A stretch of DNA of 64,000 nt from Alphaproteobacteria bacterium (GCA_009995595.1 JAACPE010000001.1:124001-188000), one strand, 5' to 3'. Shown: positions 32,471 through 41,780, counted from the stretch's first letter. Notes: generated from the letters alone by a model not told the origin. Numbers and translations are program-made.

Positions 32471-33040
32471 ATGGCTCTTAATGATATTGCGCTGTGTTCG
32501 CGCGCGCTGATACGACTAGGCGCGGCGCCGATTACTTCATTTAATGATGGCACAGCAGAATCTGAAATTGCGGGGGCGCTTTATGCGCCGATACGGGACG
32601 CCGTTTTATCGTCCTATCCATGGACATTTGCAAGCGGCGCATTAAATTTAACCCCGTTATCAACGCCGCCAAGCTCTGATTATTCAAAGGCTTTTCAATT
32701 GCCCAATGATTATTTACGCGCTATTTCGGCGGGATCATCGGTGCAAAGCCGCGGCGCGCGATACCGTATTTTCCGCGATCAGCTTCACAGCGATTACGAA
32801 ATCATTATGCTGAGCTATATTTTCCGCCCCGATGAAGCAGAATTTCCGCCGTTTTTTGATATGGCGCTTATTGCACGTTTATCGGCAGAATTTTGTATTC
32901 CTGTAACGGAAAATACATCGCGCAGCGAAACGCTCTATCGTCTCGCCGAGCAAGAGCTTCAAAAAGCGCGCCAAATTGACGCGCAGCAAGACACCCCAAA
33001 CCGTATCGAAAATTTCAACCTTATTGATGTGCGGGATTAA
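32471..33040 (+). CDS. Tail tubular protein A (T7 gp11-like head-tail adaptor)
   Basis: 189 residues. N-terminal MALNDIALCSRALIRLGAAPITSF, then IRDAVLSSYPWTFA and FQLPNDYLRA: the standard signature of the gatekeeper/adaptor family. It connects portal to nozzle. Five bases separate it from the nozzle gene. Confidence 0.85.
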   Translation: MALNDIALCSRALIRLGAAPITSFNDGTAESEIAGALYAPIRDAVLSSYPWTFASGALNLTPLSTPPSSDYSKAFQLPNDYLRAISAGSSVQSRGARYRIFRDQLHSDYEIIMLSYIFRPDEAEFPPFFDMALIARLSAEFCIPVTENTSRSETLYRLAEQELQKARQIDAQQDTPNRIENFNLIDVRD

Positions 33041-33045
33041 TTGAC

Positions 33046-34944
33046 ATGACACGAATAAGACAGACAAAAACGAATTTTACATCAGGCGAAGTGTCGGATG
33101 ACTTATTGGGACGGGGTGATTTGCGGGCCTATCAAAATGGTGCGCTGGCGCTTCGTAATTTATTTATCTTTCCGACAGGCGGCGTAACGCGCCGCGCCGG
33201 CCTTCGGTATATTGATACGGCGGCGGGTGATGGGCGCCTTATACCGTTTGAATTTAATACGCAGCAAACATATTTGCTTGTGCTTACCGCAAACCAGATT
33301 GCGGTTTATTTGGAGGGGGCGCTGGCACAGACACTTATTGCGCCGTGGCCTTTAAATGATATTAACCAAGTAACATGGACACAAAGTGCGGATACGTTGC
33401 TAATGGTGCATCCTGATTATAGCCCCAAACGTCTTATCCGCAATGCGCTGGGGCAGTTTGTATTAGAGGATTGGGTGTTTTTCACAGATGGTAATATTTC
33501 ATACCAGCCATTTTATAAATTTGCCAAAAGTGATGTAACAATAACGCCAAGCGGTGTGAGCGGTAATATTACCCTCACAACCTCAACAAATATTTTTACC
33601 CCTTATCATGCGGGGACGCGCCTTCGTGTATCGGGCAAGCAGGTGGAGATTACAAGTTATGACTCGCCGACTGTTGTGAGCGTTACCGTGATCGAAGAGT
33701 TAGGAAATACGGACGCGACGATTGATTGGGAAGAACAGGCGTTTTCGCAGGCGCGGGGTTATCCCTCAAGCGTGGCGTTTCATCAGGATCGATTGGTGAT
33801 TGGGGGATCAAGGGATCTACCCAACCGTCTTTGGTTTTCGCGCTCTGGTGATTTGTTTAATTTTGATTTGGGCACGGGCCTTGATGATGAGGCAATTGAG
33901 TTTGCGATTTTATCCGACCAAGTCAACGCAATACGCGGTATTTTTTCAGGCCGTCATTTGCAAGTGTTTACAAGCGGGGCGGAATGGATGGTGACGGGCG
34001 ATCCGCTCACCCCTGAAACGGTGCAGTTAAACCGCCAAACCCGCGTGGGGTCAGTGATAGAGCGCTATATTCCGCCCGTCACGGTGGATGGTGCGACGTT
34101 ATTTGTGGCGCGGAACAAAAAAGAAATGCGCGAGTTTCTTTATACGGATATCGAACAAGCGTATCAGGCAACAGACATTGCATTGCTTTCACGGCATATA
34201 ATTAAAGAGCCGATTGATCAGGATTTTGATACCTCTCGGCGTTTGCTCTTTATTGTTCGTGAGGATGGGCGCTTTGCCACGCTCACGATGTACCGCGCCG
34301 AGCAAGTGGCGGCGTGGACGTTGCATGACACGCTGGGCAAAGTGCGCTCAGTTTCCGTGGTGGGTGACAATGTCTTTATGTTAATTGAACGTAATGGCAA
34401 TTACCAAGTGGAATTGTTTGATGATGCGCTTAATTTAGACTCTGCGCTGGATGGTCAGGTGGCAATCCCAACAAGCACATGGTCGGGGTTAGATCATTTG
34501 GAAGGGCAGAGCGTGTCCATAATTGCCGATGGCGTCGTGCAAGATGATCAAAACGTTTTAAATGGTGCGGTGACTTTAAATGCACCCGCAAGCGCAGTTG
34601 AAATTGGGTTGCCCTATACGCATGTCATTAAACCGTTACCACCAAGCGCAGTGGGGCAAGGCGTTACGGGGCGTAAGCTTCGTTTAATAGAGGTCTTATT
34701 TCGGCTGCAAGAGACGCAGGCGCTTCGCCTTGATGTGGGGCGTGGGCTTAAAGATGTGCCGCTAAAACAAATTGGGCAGACGCCTGTTTTGAATGCACCG
34801 CCGCCAAGTGTCAGTAAAGACATTCGCGTACGGGCATTAGGCTGGCAACAAGACAATACGGATTCATTATGGCGGATTGAACAATCTTTGCCCTATCCGT
34901 TCACGTTATTGTCAGTCACTGAAGAAATAAAAATTAACGATTAA
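33046..34944 (+). CDS. Tail tubular protein B / nozzle protein (T7 gp12-like)
   Basis: 632 residues, beta-rich. The N-terminal TKTNFTSGEVSDDLLGRGDL..YQNGALALRNLFIFPTGGVTRRAGLRYI is the diagnostic opening of podovirus nozzle proteins. Later blocks include GYPSSVAFHQDRLVIGGS and the GAEWMVTGDPLTPETVQL region. It forms the distal tail tube. Confidence 0.88.
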   Translation: MTRIRQTKTNFTSGEVSDDLLGRGDLRAYQNGALALRNLFIFPTGGVTRRAGLRYIDTAAGDGRLIPFEFNTQQTYLLVLTANQIAVYLEGALAQTLIAPWPLNDINQVTWTQSADTLLMVHPDYSPKRLIRNALGQFVLEDWVFFTDGNISYQPFYKFAKSDVTITPSGVSGNITLTTSTNIFTPYHAGTRLRVSGKQVEITSYDSPTVVSVTVIEELGNTDATIDWEEQAFSQARGYPSSVAFHQDRLVIGGSRDLPNRLWFSRSGDLFNFDLGTGLDDEAIEFAILSDQVNAIRGIFSGRHLQVFTSGAEWMVTGDPLTPETVQLNRQTRVGSVIERYIPPVTVDGATLFVARNKKEMREFLYTDIEQAYQATDIALLSRHIIKEPIDQDFDTSRRLLFIVREDGRFATLTMYRAEQVAAWTLHDTLGKVRSVSVVGDNVFMLIERNGNYQVELFDDALNLDSALDGQVAIPTSTWSGLDHLEGQSVSIIADGVVQDDQNVLNGAVTLNAPASAVEIGLPYTHVIKPLPPSAVGQGVTGRKLRLIEVLFRLQETQALRLDVGRGLKDVPLKQIGQTPVLNAPPPSVSKDIRVRALGWQQDNTDSLWRIEQSLPYPFTLLSVTEEIKIND

Positions 34945-34965
34945 GCAAGGATAGGAGAGTTTATC

Positions 34966-35517
34966 ATGGGCGGCATTTTACCAATTGCGACAACTGCAAT
35001 TCAGGCCTTTCAGACAGTAGGACAAGCGGCGGCGGCGATTGCACCCGTAGCGGGTGTTGTGACGCGCGGCGCCAATTTTTTAAGCGGTGATAATACATCG
35101 CAGCGTGTTGATACAAGGCAGCTTAACCAAAATCAACAATTACAAGAACAGATTGCAGCAGAAAAAGCGGCCTTAGAAAAACAGGAATTATCCCTTAAGG
35201 CAGGGGCGGCCGAAAAGGCGCGGCGTGAGGCGTTAAAGCGAGCCGTAGCAAGGCAGCGCGCCAATTTTGGATCAAGCGGCGTGAGTGTGAATGATGGCTC
35301 GTCCGAGGCGGTTTTACTTGGGCTTTTTGATGAATCAGAATTTGATAAAACCGAACGTGAGCGTCTTGATAGTTTAAAAGTCGCGGCGATTGACCAAGGC
35401 CTTAATCAGCAAAAGCGGGTGAATACTTTACAACGCGCACAATTACAACAAACACAAAAATTAAAAAGCCAAATCAACCCGTTTGACGCAGCAAAAGAAT
35501 TTTTGGAAATATTTTAA
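34966..35517 (+). CDS. Internal virion protein (T7 gp14-like, probable)
   Basis: 183 residues. A small Ala-rich N-terminal hydrophobic stretch (GQAAAAIAPVAGVV) is followed by a long Gln/Glu/Lys-rich coiled coil and the ARQRANFGSSGVSVNDGSSEAVLLG motif typical of these ejection-type proteins. It is the only internal core protein in the cluster; the gp15 and gp16 counterparts are absent. Confidence 0.7.
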   Translation: MGGILPIATTAIQAFQTVGQAAAAIAPVAGVVTRGANFLSGDNTSQRVDTRQLNQNQQLQEQIAAEKAALEKQELSLKAGAAEKARREALKRAVARQRANFGSSGVSVNDGSSEAVLLGLFDESEFDKTERERLDSLKVAAIDQGLNQQKRVNTLQRAQLQQTQKLKSQINPFDAAKEFLEIF

Positions 35518-35528
35518 AGGATAAAAAA

Positions 35529-37556
35529 ATGCACGATACAACCCATATTAAAATGCCAGCGGTTGAGCCGCTCGTCCGTTATGTTGCCGATGGGGTGCAA
35601 ACAGTTTTTCAATATCCCTTCCCGATTTTTGCCAGTGAAGACATGGCGGTTTATTTTGATGGGGCGCGTCAATATGCAGGATTTGATGTATCGGACGCAG
35701 GAATGACGCAAGGTGGATATGTCACATTTGACATCCCGCCGTTAAATGGCAGAGTGATCACGTTAGAGCGTGTGTTACCGTTAGAGCGTGTGACGGATTT
35801 TCTTGAAGGGGGGGATTTTTCGGCTAAAGCGATTAATAATGAACTGGATTATCTTATGGCCTCGCTGCAGCAAATTCAGCGCGGGGATAATGTCACGCTT
35901 AAATACTCAGATCATGAAGTGCCAAGCCGAACAACGATGCCACCGCGCGGGGATCGCGCCAATAAAGCGTTGGGGTTTGATGGCAATGGTGACCCGATAG
36001 CAGTGAGCCTTGAGGGGGCGATTGCCGCGTCAGGTTTTATGCCCTTAGGAATTGGCGCGGTCAATCGCACGGCGCAGGATAAATATGCCGAGAGCATTTC
36101 TGTGAAAGATTTTGGTGCAAAGGGTGATGGGTTAACCGATGATACGCTCGCGTTTCAGCAGGCTTTAACCGCGTATGACAGTATATTTATTCCGCAAGGG
36201 AATTATTTGATTTCCAGTACAATTACAATTGGTCATCGCCAGACTTTGATTGGCGCGGGGCAAACAAGTTTGATCACGTGTCAAAATAAAAATTTTAATG
36301 CGATTGAGGTTGTGTCGGATTATGCACAAATTGCCAATTTACGGATTGATGGGGGTGATATCGGGATCAAGCTTTATGGGCGGGATCGCCCCTGCGTTCA
36401 AACGGCAGTGCGCGATGTGGTCCTGCGTCAGCAAAATATTGGTGTGCAATTGGATGGGTTTAATGACACGAACAAGCCGACCTATTGGAATAATTTTGAC
36501 CGTGTCTTGGTGGAGCAACCCGCCGTGCATGGTTTTCATTTAACGCGCAGTGGGGGCGGTGATACGCCCAATGCGAATAAGTTTTATGCATGCCGTTCCT
36601 ATTCCCTCAGCGCGCCAATGAGCGGGGCGGGGTTTTATATTGAGGCGGGGCAGTTTAATAATGCGTTTATTGATTGTGAGGCTAATGTTGATGGCACCGC
36701 GCAGGGGTGTTTTATTGTGGGATCGCAGTGTAACAAAACGCTGTTTATTAATCCCTATGCCGAGAGTTTTAACCAAGTGCCCAATATTAAATTAGAGGCA
36801 GGGTCGATTGAAACGGCGATTTATAACTTATTGTCTGTTTCTGATGGGTCAGCGATTTGGGATTTATCGGGCGGGGAATATACGGCGTATAATGCGGGCT
36901 TTCCGTTTAAAAACAGATTACAAAAAACAACTGTGACCGATTTAAATGCAACGCTGCAGCGTTATGATACAGAGTATCTGGATGCGAGCGGCAGTGTCAC
37001 ATTAGATACGTCGCATTCAGTGCATTTGGTGTCGTCTTTTGGTGGGGCGCTCACTGTTCACCTCCCTAAGGCCAGCGACGCTGTTGGCGCGATGATGGTG
37101 GTGAAGAAGATTGATAGCTCTAAAAACGTGATCACCGTGTCCGAAGATAATGGCGCAGGGCCTGATAGTCGAAATTATTATCTGGGGTCTGAAAATGATT
37201 ATGTGTCGATGATATCAAACGGCACAGAATGGTTTGTGATTGCCTCAAACAGATCAGCGGGCAATACGCGGTTTTACGATGGCAATGGCATTTACGATAT
37301 TGATATGGCGGTTGATACGTATTTGTTGTCCTCCTTTGGCGGCGCATTAGAGGCGCGGCTTCCCCCTGCTAATGCGCCCGAAGCGGTAGGGCGGACGGTC
37401 ACGATTAAAAAGACCGATGTGTCGAGCAATGTGATCACCGTGAGTGAGTTAGGCGGCGCAGGGCCCGATGGGTTTGCACAGCCTTTAACTAGTCAACACA
37501 AGGCGATCACTTGTGTGTCTGATGGTGGGCAGTGGTATATCATTTCAAAATTCTAA
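35529..37556 (+). CDS. Tail spike/fibre with T7-like adaptor and pectate-lyase-like beta helix
   Basis: 675 residues. Residues 1-165 form the T7 tail-fibre N-terminal adaptor (VRYVADGVQTVFQYPFPIF, VITLERVLPLERVTDF, NNELDYLMASLQQIQRG). Residues ~195-460 form a right-handed beta helix beginning with KDFGAKGDGLTDDTLAFQQAL, the pectate lyase-like opening seen in capsule-degrading spikes. The C-terminus has two tandem copies of a ~90-residue module (SSFGGAL, KK-D-SSNVITVSE, GAGPD, W-I-S). The receptor is unknown. Confidence 0.82.
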   Translation: MHDTTHIKMPAVEPLVRYVADGVQTVFQYPFPIFASEDMAVYFDGARQYAGFDVSDAGMTQGGYVTFDIPPLNGRVITLERVLPLERVTDFLEGGDFSAKAINNELDYLMASLQQIQRGDNVTLKYSDHEVPSRTTMPPRGDRANKALGFDGNGDPIAVSLEGAIAASGFMPLGIGAVNRTAQDKYAESISVKDFGAKGDGLTDDTLAFQQALTAYDSIFIPQGNYLISSTITIGHRQTLIGAGQTSLITCQNKNFNAIEVVSDYAQIANLRIDGGDIGIKLYGRDRPCVQTAVRDVVLRQQNIGVQLDGFNDTNKPTYWNNFDRVLVEQPAVHGFHLTRSGGGDTPNANKFYACRSYSLSAPMSGAGFYIEAGQFNNAFIDCEANVDGTAQGCFIVGSQCNKTLFINPYAESFNQVPNIKLEAGSIETAIYNLLSVSDGSAIWDLSGGEYTAYNAGFPFKNRLQKTTVTDLNATLQRYDTEYLDASGSVTLDTSHSVHLVSSFGGALTVHLPKASDAVGAMMVVKKIDSSKNVITVSEDNGAGPDSRNYYLGSENDYVSMISNGTEWFVIASNRSAGNTRFYDGNGIYDIDMAVDTYLLSSFGGALEARLPPANAPEAVGRTVTIKKTDVSSNVITVSELGGAGPDGFAQPLTSQHKAITCVSDGGQWYIISKF

Positions 37557-37578
37557 AAATAATTTCACAAACAGGGAC

Positions 37579-37941
37579 ATGATGATGTCAGAAGATTTTA
37601 ATGCCTGCGTGAAGGCGCAGTTGCTGACCTATTTGCCTATGGCATTTGAAACGGTTTTGCAAAAACACGAAGACGTGATCACGCAAGATTGCACGATCCG
37701 CGACAAAGCGGGCGCGGTGGATGTTCCTGCGACAATGAAGGCCACGTATGAGCAGCAAAAAACGGCCAAAGCGGTTATCGCGCATTTAGAGGCGTTGATT
37801 AAATTAGCGCGGATGGTGATTGATGATACGGATATTAATGAAACGGCGGACGATGATAAGCAGCGCCTTATTGATATCATCCATAAAGCGCAAGAGCGGA
37901 TTAATATGACCCGCGCGCAGATGGAGGGGTGCGATGAATAA
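37579..37941 (+). CDS. Probable small terminase subunit (by position)
   Basis: 120 residues, helical and acidic, with a likely coiled coil (TMKATYEQQKTAKAVIAHLEALIKLA) and no membrane segment. It overlaps the large terminase start by eight bases and follows the tail spike, the place of T7 gp18. No sequence motif proves the role. Starts 37579, 37582 and 37585 are equivalent Met codons after AGGGA. Confidence 0.5.
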   Translation: MMMSEDFNACVKAQLLTYLPMAFETVLQKHEDVITQDCTIRDKAGAVDVPATMKATYEQQKTAKAVIAHLEALIKLARMVIDDTDINETADDDKQRLIDIIHKAQERINMTRAQMEGCDE

Positions 37942-39427
37942 GGCACAAAGCCCTGCGCTTGATTTTGCGGTTTTTCTTGAAACTTGGAACGCGATACAAA
38001 ATATGCAAACGCCGCAAGTGCATTGCCGCATTGCTGATTGGTTGCAGGCGTGTTGGGATCATGGCGATACAAAAATGTTACTCATGGCGTTTCGGTCATG
38101 TGGTAAATCAACGTTGGTGGGTTTGTTTTGTGCATGGTTGTTATGGCGTGACCAGAATTTACGGATTTTGGTTTTGGCCGCTGAGAGTAATTTGGCGGGC
38201 AAGATGGTGCGAAATATTAAAAAGATTATTGAGCGCCATCCGTTTACAAAAAACCTGAAGCCGAATAACCCCGACCAATGGGCGGCAGATCGTTTTACGA
38301 TTAAGCGGGAGGCTGAATTGCGTGATCCGTCTGTTTTGGGGGCGGGCATAGCGGGAAATATTACTGGCAGCCGCGCAGATTTAATTATTTATGATGATGT
38401 TGAAGTTCCCAATACATCGCGCAGTAGCGATTTGCGTCAAGATTTGAGAGAACGTGTCACTGAAAGCCAGTTTGTTTTAACGGCAGGCGGGCGGCAGATT
38501 TTTGTTGGCACGCCGCATACGTATTTTTCAATTTATGCCGATGTACCGCGTATGGAATTGGATGAGGAGACGGAATTTTTAACGGGTTTTAAACGCCTTG
38601 AAGTTCCCATTATTGATGATAAAGGGCAATCGGCATGGCCTGAGCGTTATCCTATCGAAGCGATTGATGCGATTAAGGCAGAGCGCGGGCCAAATAAGTT
38701 TCAATCACAAATGATGTTACAACCGATAAACGTGGTTGAATCGCGTTTAAACACAGGCCTGTTACAATTTTATGAGGAGGATATAAGCGAGCATATCGCG
38801 CAAAATACGCTGCAGATAAAAATTGGTGAAACAAAAATGGTGTCGTGCTCTGCGTGGTGGGATCCCGCTTTTGGGGCGGCGAAGGGTGACAGTAGTGTAC
38901 TGGCGATTGTTTTTTCTGATGATAAAAATCGGCGGTATTTACATCATTTAGAATATATTACGGTTCATAAGACCAATGAAAAAGATGAGGCATCACAGCA
39001 ATGTGACATTATTGCCAATCTTGTCATGCGTTATTTCGTGCCGCGTCTTGCGATTGAGACCAATGGTATTGGGACGTTTTTACCAGGGACGTTAAAGCAA
39101 GTTTTTAAAAAGCTGAAAGTGCCGTGCGCGATTTTACCGCAACATAATAAAGATAAAAAATCGACCCGTATTTTAGAGGCTTATGATGCGCTTATGGCGG
39201 CAAAATCGCTTTATGTGCATCGCAGTGTGAGGGCGACGCCGTATCTCATGGAGATGGCGGAATGGCAAGAAGCCAAAACGAATAATAAAGACGATGGCCT
39301 TGACGCGGTTGCGGGAGCGTTATCGTTAGAGCCAATGCGGTTTCACCGCATTCCGCATACGGTCAAAACGATTGCATTTTCAGGCGGTGGGCGGGCGCAT
39401 CGTGCGAGTGCAGATTTTGACGTTTAA
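37934..39427 (+). CDS. Terminase large subunit
   Basis: 497 residues; packages DNA into proheads. The ATPase domain has Walker A FRSCGKST near residue 52 and Walker B LIIYDDVE near 150. The nuclease domain has its acidic residues in WWDPAFGAAKGDSSVLA, AIETNGIG and DDGLDAVAG. It is the T7/T3 gp19-like type with no frameshift or stop. It shows that packaging capacity is intact at sequence level. Confidence 0.9.
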   Translation: MNKAQSPALDFAVFLETWNAIQNMQTPQVHCRIADWLQACWDHGDTKMLLMAFRSCGKSTLVGLFCAWLLWRDQNLRILVLAAESNLAGKMVRNIKKIIERHPFTKNLKPNNPDQWAADRFTIKREAELRDPSVLGAGIAGNITGSRADLIIYDDVEVPNTSRSSDLRQDLRERVTESQFVLTAGGRQIFVGTPHTYFSIYADVPRMELDEETEFLTGFKRLEVPIIDDKGQSAWPERYPIEAIDAIKAERGPNKFQSQMMLQPINVVESRLNTGLLQFYEEDISEHIAQNTLQIKIGETKMVSCSAWWDPAFGAAKGDSSVLAIVFSDDKNRRYLHHLEYITVHKTNEKDEASQQCDIIANLVMRYFVPRLAIETNGIGTFLPGTLKQVFKKLKVPCAILPQHNKDKKSTRILEAYDALMAAKSLYVHRSVRATPYLMEMAEWQEAKTNNKDDGLDAVAGALSLEPMRFHRIPHTVKTIAFSGGGRAHRASADFDV

Positions 39428-39460
39428 ATCATAAGACACATTTTTAAAGGAACTAAGGAG

Positions 39461-39781
39461 ATGGAAACAATACTCGATAGCGGTTTGTTGTGGTGGATTA
39501 CGGTGATTGATATCCCCGCGATGAGTGCGCTCTTTTGGCTGATCATGCGGCACAAGCGTGATAATGACGCGGCGCTTAAACAAAGCCGGGAGGTTTTAGA
39601 GGTGCGGTGTAACCAACTACGCGAGGGGTTGTTGGGGTTTAAGTTAGAGGTCGCAAAGACCTATGCCTCGATCATGGAAATGAAAGATGTCGAGGGACGC
39701 ATTGTCACGCATCTTTTACGCATTGAATCAAAACTGGATAAGACGGCGCTTAAAACTGAGGCGCTTTCTGCCAGAGAATAA
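39461..39781 (+). CDS. Small membrane protein with coiled coil (spanin/holin-like)
   Basis: 106 residues. One membrane segment lies near residues 9-29 (LLWWITVIDIPAMSALFWLI), followed by a charged helical tail (AALKQSREVLEVRCNQLREG...). The shape fits an i-spanin (Rz-like) or a lysis accessory protein. It lies between terminase and endolysin. AAGGAG ribosome site. Confidence 0.5.
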   Translation: METILDSGLLWWITVIDIPAMSALFWLIMRHKRDNDAALKQSREVLEVRCNQLREGLLGFKLEVAKTYASIMEMKDVEGRIVTHLLRIESKLDKTALKTEALSARE

Positions 39782-39792
39782 AAGGAAAAATC

Positions 39793-40290
39793 ATGTTTAA
39801 AAATATTCTTATTCCCATTTTTAATAAAAAACAAAAATCTGTGCCCCAAACCTCCAGTGAGGAAGAGTTTAAGCAGGCGCTTGAAATTGATGTGCTGGCG
39901 CGCACAATTTTTGGTGAGGCGCGCGGTGAGCCGATTGAGGGCATGGAGGCTGTGGCCTGTGTGGTGATGAACCGCGTGCGTATCTCTGATATAAAAGGGC
40001 AGTACTGGTGGGGGAGCGGCGTGATTGGTGTGTGTCAAAAGCCGTATCAGTTTTCGTGCTGGAACAGGTCTGACCCATCGTATCAGCGCCTGATGAATGT
40101 GACCGATAGCAATATTCATTTTGCAACGTGCCTTCGCATTGCAAGGCGGGCGGTGATTGGGGCGCTTAGGGATAATACCAATGGCGCAACGCATTATCAC
40201 GCGGATTATGTGTCGCCGTATTGGGCAAAGGGGGGGCAGCCTGTTAAGACAATAGGGGCGCATATTTTTTACAAGTTAGTGGAGGCTTAG
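39793..40290 (+). CDS. Cell wall hydrolase, SleB-like endolysin
   Basis: 165 residues. The catalytic Glu lies in ARTIFGEARGEP near residue 40; VACVVMNRV, CQKPYQFSCWN and GATHYHADYVSPYWA are hallmark Hydrolase_2 (SleB/CwlJ) segments. It cuts peptidoglycan glycan strands. No signal peptide, so release needs a holin. It ends directly before the holin gene. Confidence 0.88.
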   Translation: MFKNILIPIFNKKQKSVPQTSSEEEFKQALEIDVLARTIFGEARGEPIEGMEAVACVVMNRVRISDIKGQYWWGSGVIGVCQKPYQFSCWNRSDPSYQRLMNVTDSNIHFATCLRIARRAVIGALRDNTNGATHYHADYVSPYWAKGGQPVKTIGAHIFYKLVEA

Positions 40291-40881
40291 ATGTTGTCAT
40301 CAATTCTTAGTCAAATTGGCTTTTCGTTGCTTATTGAATTTGTGGCGCAGGGTTTGGGGCGGATCAAACATCCGGCGGCGACAGTGGCGCGTGAAGCATT
40401 AAGCCAAGTCGAAGAAGCCATTAAAACAGGCGGTATTGATAGCGCGTCCGTGATGGAGGCCAATCGGCACGCCGAAGAAATGGCGCGGATTAATTTAAAA
40501 CAATATGAAACCAGCATGGTGCAAATTAATGAATCGATGCGCGCAGAAATTTTATCGCAAGATCAATATGTGCGCCGTATGCGCCCGACTTTTGGTTACC
40601 TTATGGCGATTACATGGGCGATGCAAATGGGTGGGCTTTCTTATGTGATTGTGTTTCATACCGAAAAAGCCGCGCAGTTAATGCATGGTATGGCATCCCT
40701 CAGCACGATTTGGGCAGTGGGGTTATCTGTCCTTGGGGTTTATATTTATAAACGCAGTGAGGATAAAAAATTAAGCCAGAATATTACGGATATGCTGACT
40801 ACGATTGATTTTAAGAAAAATATTGATCGGGAGGTTTTGCCGCCCGATATTATCAAGTCATCATTTAAAGTGAATGATTAA
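40291..40881 (+). CDS. Holin of the three-TM gene-transfer-agent family
   Basis: 196 residues with an N-terminal hydrophobic helix (ILSQIGFSLLIEFVAQGLG). A charged helical middle and the conserved QDQYVRRMRPTFGYLMAITWAMQ follow, then a last membrane pair ending in GVYIYKRSED. This matches the family described as a three-TM holin for gene-transfer release, found both in GTA-type loci and in prophages. It is the last gene of the cluster and overlaps the EamA stop by four bases. Confidence 0.75.
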   Translation: MLSSILSQIGFSLLIEFVAQGLGRIKHPAATVAREALSQVEEAIKTGGIDSASVMEANRHAEEMARINLKQYETSMVQINESMRAEILSQDQYVRRMRPTFGYLMAITWAMQMGGLSYVIVFHTEKAAQLMHGMASLSTIWAVGLSVLGVYIYKRSEDKKLSQNITDMLTTIDFKKNIDREVLPPDIIKSSFKVND

Positions 40882-41780
40882 ACCTTTTTTCTTAACTGTC
40901 TTTCCCGATAAATCATATACAGGCCTGCGCCGATGATGAGGGGCATGCCGATGAGGGCTTCGGGTTTGAGGATATCGCCGAAAACGAAATAGCCGAAAAT
41001 AACGCCCCAGATGATTTGGATGTAAACAAAGGGCGCGATACTGGCAGTTTCTCTGGCGGTGGCGGTAGCGTAAGATACGAAAATTTGCCCGCCCATAATG
41101 CCGCCAATTTGAAGGGCGAATTTCCAAAGATCGCCGCTTTCGGGCATAACATAGACAGGAAGCGCCAGAGGCGTCGTCACCAGAAAAATGGACACAATAG
41201 GGTAAAAGCCATATAGAGCGGGGGGGTCTGATTTTCCGACTTTACGCAGCGTAAAACTGCTTAGGCCGATAAAGATCATGGCGCCGAGGGCGAGGAGGTA
41301 GCCTGCGTTTAGCTCCTTGAATTGTGGCCCTGCCATAATGAGCACGCCGATGAAACCAACGACCACTGTTGCCCATCGTTGCCAGCCAACATGTTCTTTT
41401 AAAAACAGTGCGACCAAGATGAGCGTTAAGAACGGCGCGGCGAAGGTAATCCCGTAAACATCGGCAAGCGGCACGCGAGCAAATGCGTTGACGATGGACA
41501 GGGCAAGACATGTCACAATCAGGGTTCGCAAAGCCGTCCAGCCGATTTTTTCAGGGATGAAGCCCTTTATGCCGTATTTAAAACCAAGCCATAATCCCAA
41601 AAGCACCATGCTTGTGCCAGAGGCCGTGTTCATTATTTGCCATATTGAATAATCTGCCGAGAGAAGTTTGACCGACACATCGGCCATGGAATAACTCGTC
41701 CAGCCCAAAAGCACCATGATAATCACCGACCAGCTCTCTCCGCTGGGTTTGAGGCTTATATGGTGGTGGTTTTCTGTCAT
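40878..41780 (-). CDS. EamA-family (DMT) transporter
   Basis: 300 residues with about ten membrane segments in two repeated EamA halves; the first half ends with LADVYGITFAAPFLTLILVALFLKEHVGWQRW, a typical EamA stretch. Probably a metabolite exporter; the substrate is unknown. It is convergent with the phage holin gene and divergent from nhaA. Confidence 0.88.
   Translation of the reverse strand: MTENHHHISLKPSGESWSVIIMVLLGWTSYSMADVSVKLLSADYSIWQIMNTASGTSMVLLGLWLGFKYGIKGFIPEKIGWTALRTLIVTCLALSIVNAFARVPLADVYGITFAAPFLTLILVALFLKEHVGWQRWATVVVGFIGVLIMAGPQFKELNAGYLLALGAMIFIGLSSFTLRKVGKSDPPALYGFYPIVSIFLVTTPLALPVYVMPESGDLWKFALQIGGIMGGQIFVSYATATARETASIAPFVYIQIIWGVIFGYFVFGDILKPEALIGMPLIIGAGLYMIYRERQLRKKV

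Larger units (their letters stand above)
26458..40881 (+). mobile_element. T7-like (podovirus-type) virion and lysis gene cluster lacking integrase and replication genes
   Basis: Seventeen same-strand genes follow T7 late-gene order: small genes, portal, Bbp19-like, scaffold, capsid, tail tube A and B, internal protein, tail spike, probable small terminase, large terminase, lysis genes. No integrase, excisionase, polymerase, primase or ejection proteins of the gp15/gp16 kind are visible. No tRNA, direct repeat or att site is evident at either edge; the right edge overlaps the host EamA gene by four bases. The last gene is of the three-TM holin family named for gene-transfer release. Left limit set at the promoter before the first gene; the repressor at 25689 may belong to it. 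Confidence 0.8.
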
